In this document: positions 30,869 to 33,580 of the stretch, one piece after another | Layout of the letters: the number at the start of each line of letters is the position of its first letter | Position numbering within the stretch: the first letter of the stretch is position 1 | Source of the DNA: Astrothelium macrocarpum | Lineage: Eukaryota > Ascomycota > Dothideomycetes > Trypetheliales > Trypetheliaceae | Direction: 5' to 3' | NCBI GenBank assembly: GCA_021030915.1 | Contig: JAGEMR010000212.1 | Location: 1-33,580, forward strand | Length of the DNA: 33,580 bases | Notes under the pieces: model-generated | Seen by the model: only the letters and a program-made list of their open reading frames with translations | Database searches by the model: none | Told to the model about the DNA's origin: nothing | Program-made: the position numbers and the translations under genes

Positions 30869-31766
30869 CTTCGCTATCGTCTTCGCTTTCCGTCTCTTCC
30901 GTCGGAGATAGGATAGCGTCTTTGGAAATAGTTCAGATATGAAATGAATGTAGTTTGATCCAAGTTCTTCAAACGCGTTCTGTAAAGATCATACAGGCTC
31001 GTCGTTGCGCAGCAAACCCATTTTACATGGGTGACCTCGACTTTGAGGGCTCGTTTCTCTCTAATATGAGGCAAAATGCAAGTGTAGAGTCTACATCGAT
31101 TGCGGCGGGAGCCCAACGCCTCATGGGTTCAATCAATGACCAGGGACGACTTAAATCCTCAAGCACGAGCCTTGTTGGGCAATTGGCTTGCAAATCACGC
31201 TGGGAGGGCTAATGGCTTTTGGTGCATCGCGTACGCGCCATCGCGGGGAACCTGGTAACTGGTTCGTATAGTGGAGGGGACTACCTCGCCGTCCACTCGT
31301 TCTGGCCGTTGTCGCTCACGATTCTGTAGCTATTCCTGTCCGATTAGGCGCTCTGAAGTGGATCGATGGACAGTTTGACAGGGCTGGATTGCTTGTGACA
31401 GGTACCTATAAGACATCCTGTAGCTGACGGACATATAGATTGGACAGTACCTGCAGAAATTCCACAAAACGCCACCTTCGAAGTTTTCTCCCGTCCTCGC
31501 TAATCTGAGGCGGCGAACTCTAGACCCTGAAAACTAACGTGACTTCATCAATCATGTTCGTATTGAGGAAGGGAGACTTTAGTGTATGAGGTACCCTCGG
31601 TTTGAATTTCCAGCAAGTTGGGACTTTTACCGCCATCATGGCTCCTTCCAGAGAAAGCAATGTTCCACCACATTTAAACACCTCCGCGGAACCTACCAAA
31701 TCCCAGTAGATGCATCTATTAAGAGAAAGGCGTCCACTCGGTTTCATGCTATTATGTCCATGATCC
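30869..31766. other. Spacer upstream of the transcription factor, no gene seen
   Basis: 898 bp holding the transcription factor promoter and the 3' flank of the SDR-fold gene, both on the minus strand. Short open frames only, with no domain, repeat or RNA gene recognised. Confidence 0.45.
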
Positions 31767-33166
31767 TTAGCAGGAGCCACTCCCGGTATTTCCTGCGCCT
31801 CTATCTTTCTCCTTTTCGATATCCACAGCCGAACTAACCTCGACAAAATCTTCCAGTTCCTCGCTTACCGTCTTCAGCTTCTCCTTGACACTTGCTACAC
31901 CTTCAAATCCGACAATGTGTCTGGCAGGGGGGTTGTCGTGACCTCCAATTGCTGCTAATGCATGCACTGTCTCTGCCACAAGCCCCTGCATCATGCCCTG
32001 AGTCAATGGTGCTTTCACCGAGCGCACTTCGGGAGACGATAGCTGGTCACCTGTGGTTGGCTCCGGCGAGCCTTCCAACTTGTCGAGGAGTGATGAAATT
32101 AGCTCTCGGGCTAGGGGAGCAGGGTTCACGTCAGGCGTGTAGGCGGGGTGGGGCGGGGCGGAGGTAATAGGCGAGGTGAGGACGGGAATCTCCATAGTAG
32201 GCTGGATGATGGTCATTTTGATGTTGAATGGCGCGATTTCGTAGGCAAGGCTATCACAATAGCCTTCAATCGCCCATTGGGACGCGCAGTACATGCCCAG
32301 TCCTGGAGTTCCTAGATGACCGGCTGAAGAGCGGCGTCAACCTTCTCTCCATTTGAACTGTTCTTGAAGCACTCACTGATAGCTGTAAGAAGTAAAATGT
32401 GTCCCTGTTTTCGCGCTCGGAATGTAGGTAGCACTGTCTTGATAATGTTGACCGGTCCAAAGAAATTCGTCTCGAACTGATCGCGCACGAGTCCTTGAGC
32501 ACGTGGACTTTGTGAGAGCTCTTCAATTGTGCCAACAATAGCTAAAATCATATCAGCCAACTCATTGCATGAAAAGACCTGCAAGCGTACCTTCACTAGT
32601 ACAACAGAATAGAATATCTATCCTGCCAAAGACCTCAACGGCCTCCGCAACAGCAGCTTGACATTGGCCCATATTCCTATCACCACTCTCGCATTAGCCT
32701 CATCTCTCCCCACACCACAAACCCTCTCGATCCCGCAAACGAAAAAGAACGCACCCTACCTCACATCCAACCCGACCACCTTCCACCTCCCCTTCCAATC
32801 CTCGCGCCTCCCGACCTCCTCCATAAACCGATACAGCTCACCCCTCTCCTCCGCTCCTCCCGGCCCCTCCTTCTCCCTCCCACCACCACTATTCCTCCTC
32901 CCACCTTTCCCCCCACCACCACCTCCTTTGGCCCCCCTCGCAGGCCACCTCCCGCCCTGCTTCTGCAGCTCCCCCGGAATCACACCGGCCAGCACATAGT
33001 CGCCGTGCGCGAGCAGCAGCCGCGACAGGCCCGTCGCGATCGGCGACGCGCCCGATGTGAGCAGCCAGACGCGCGGCGCGTTCGACGGCGGGAAACTCGG
33101 GGCGCGCTGCTGTGGCGTGGACTTGTTGGCGGAGGTCGGGGTGTCGGGTGGGGCGGGCGCGGTCAT
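31767..33166 (-). CDS. SDR-fold protein with degenerate active site
   Basis: Exons 33166-32760, 32676-32591, 32541-32377 and 32323-31767 (introns 83, 49 and 53 nt) give 404 residues. The Rossmann-like order is clear: RVWLLTSGASPIATGLSRLL, GRWKVVGLDVRN, FGRIDILFCCTSEA, FETNFFGPVNIIKTVLPTF, HILLLTAITGHLGTPGLGMY and YCASQWAIEGYCDSLAYEI. However, the usual TGxxxGxG keeps only its first Gly (Gly39), the Ser 13 residues before Tyr231 is Ala218, and the Lys of YxxxK is Gln235. It therefore probably lacks dehydrogenase activity and may act by binding. A Gly/Lys/Arg-rich insert (about 76-108) interrupts the domain early on. A C-terminal extension (about 260-404) is longer than in classical SDRs. Function unknown. 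Confidence 0.82.
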
Positions 33167-33580
33167 TTAGGAGGGGGAGAAAGGAACGATGAGGGGGGGA
33201 TGGTCTGGGGGTGAGTAGGGGTGTTGGTTATCGTGGTGGTGGTAGATGGGGATGCGCATTTGGTGGAAGGGGATTATTCGGGTTTGTGGGTTTGTTGGCT
33301 AGTGTCCCATTGCTTGCGCTTTGCGTTTGCGTAGACCAGGGTTTGGATGAAGAAGAAGATTGTGTATGCAGGTCGCGAAGGTCCGGAGGCGATGGGATGC
33401 TGGAAAGGGTATTGCTCGGGGTACACGATTTCGGGGTTTTGTTGGAGGTTAGCTGTTCGAAGTTGATGCTGGACCCCTTCGGCGATCCCTCGGATGCATG
33501 GAAACTAAGGCGGCGTACCTAGTAACGAACCACCCCCCCTAACGGGCCACCACCCACCAACTCATCTCATTTAAATTTCA
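33167..33580. other. Region upstream of the SDR-fold gene to the window edge
   Basis: Strongly G-rich on the plus strand near the gene, then mixed. It should hold the SDR gene promoter. No gene recognised; a gene may begin beyond the edge. Confidence 0.4.

Overview
The window looks like nuclear DNA of a filamentous ascomycete (Pezizomycotina). Introns are mostly 40-100 nt with GT...AG ends and fungal branch sites, several gene families are fungal (Zn2Cys6 factor, DUF4246, Yat2/FacC-type carnitine acetyltransferase, Bir1), and an extremely AT-rich block with RIP-like features fills the first ~1.7 kb. I cannot place it to genus; Dothideomycetes or Leotiomycetes are guesses. No tRNA, rRNA or CRISPR was found.

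Layout. 1-1700: AT-rich, apparently RIP-degraded repeat DNA with a 42-bp tandem repeat; 2292-2597 holds a small broken or strongly spliced reading frame. 2836-4245 (-): RAD57/XRCC3-type recombinase. 5154-7794 (+): cytosolic-type carnitine acetyltransferase. 8069-9636 (-): WW-domain protein with a Q/N-rich prion-like tail. 10122-12134 (-): F-box/LRR protein. 13412-15080: a short repeat family around a single-pass surface protein (13660-14739, +). 15433-16782 (-): histidinol-phosphate aminotransferase. 17184-19551 (-): survivin/Bir1 with two BIR domains. 19874-21484 (+): TAM41, mitochondrial CDP-DAG synthase. This left and central part is mostly conserved housekeeping. Exon structures were rebuilt by hand from splice sites and frame continuity, and all close to whole codons.

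23.2-33.2 kb is more accessory: a GABA/choline/amino-acid permease (23243-25384, +), a DUF4246 protein (26053-27930, +), a Zn2Cys6 transcription factor (28973-30868, -) and a divergent short-chain dehydrogenase-fold protein (31767-33166, -), separated by 0.6-1.8 kb spacers.

Best leads: (1) the permease promoter carries five HGATAR sites within 146 bp, and the permease-DUF4246 spacer carries two perfect TGASTCA sites 32 bp apart plus three HGATAR sites, suggesting nitrogen and amino-acid-starvation control of both genes; (2) the DUF4246 protein shows an HxE...H...R pattern that suggests an Fe(II)/2-oxoglutarate oxygenase-like barrel; (3) the SDR-fold protein keeps the Tyr but has lost the Ser, the Lys and most of the Gly-rich loop, so it is probably not an active dehydrogenase. 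Whether permease, DUF4246, regulator and SDR work together is inference from proximity and shared sites only.
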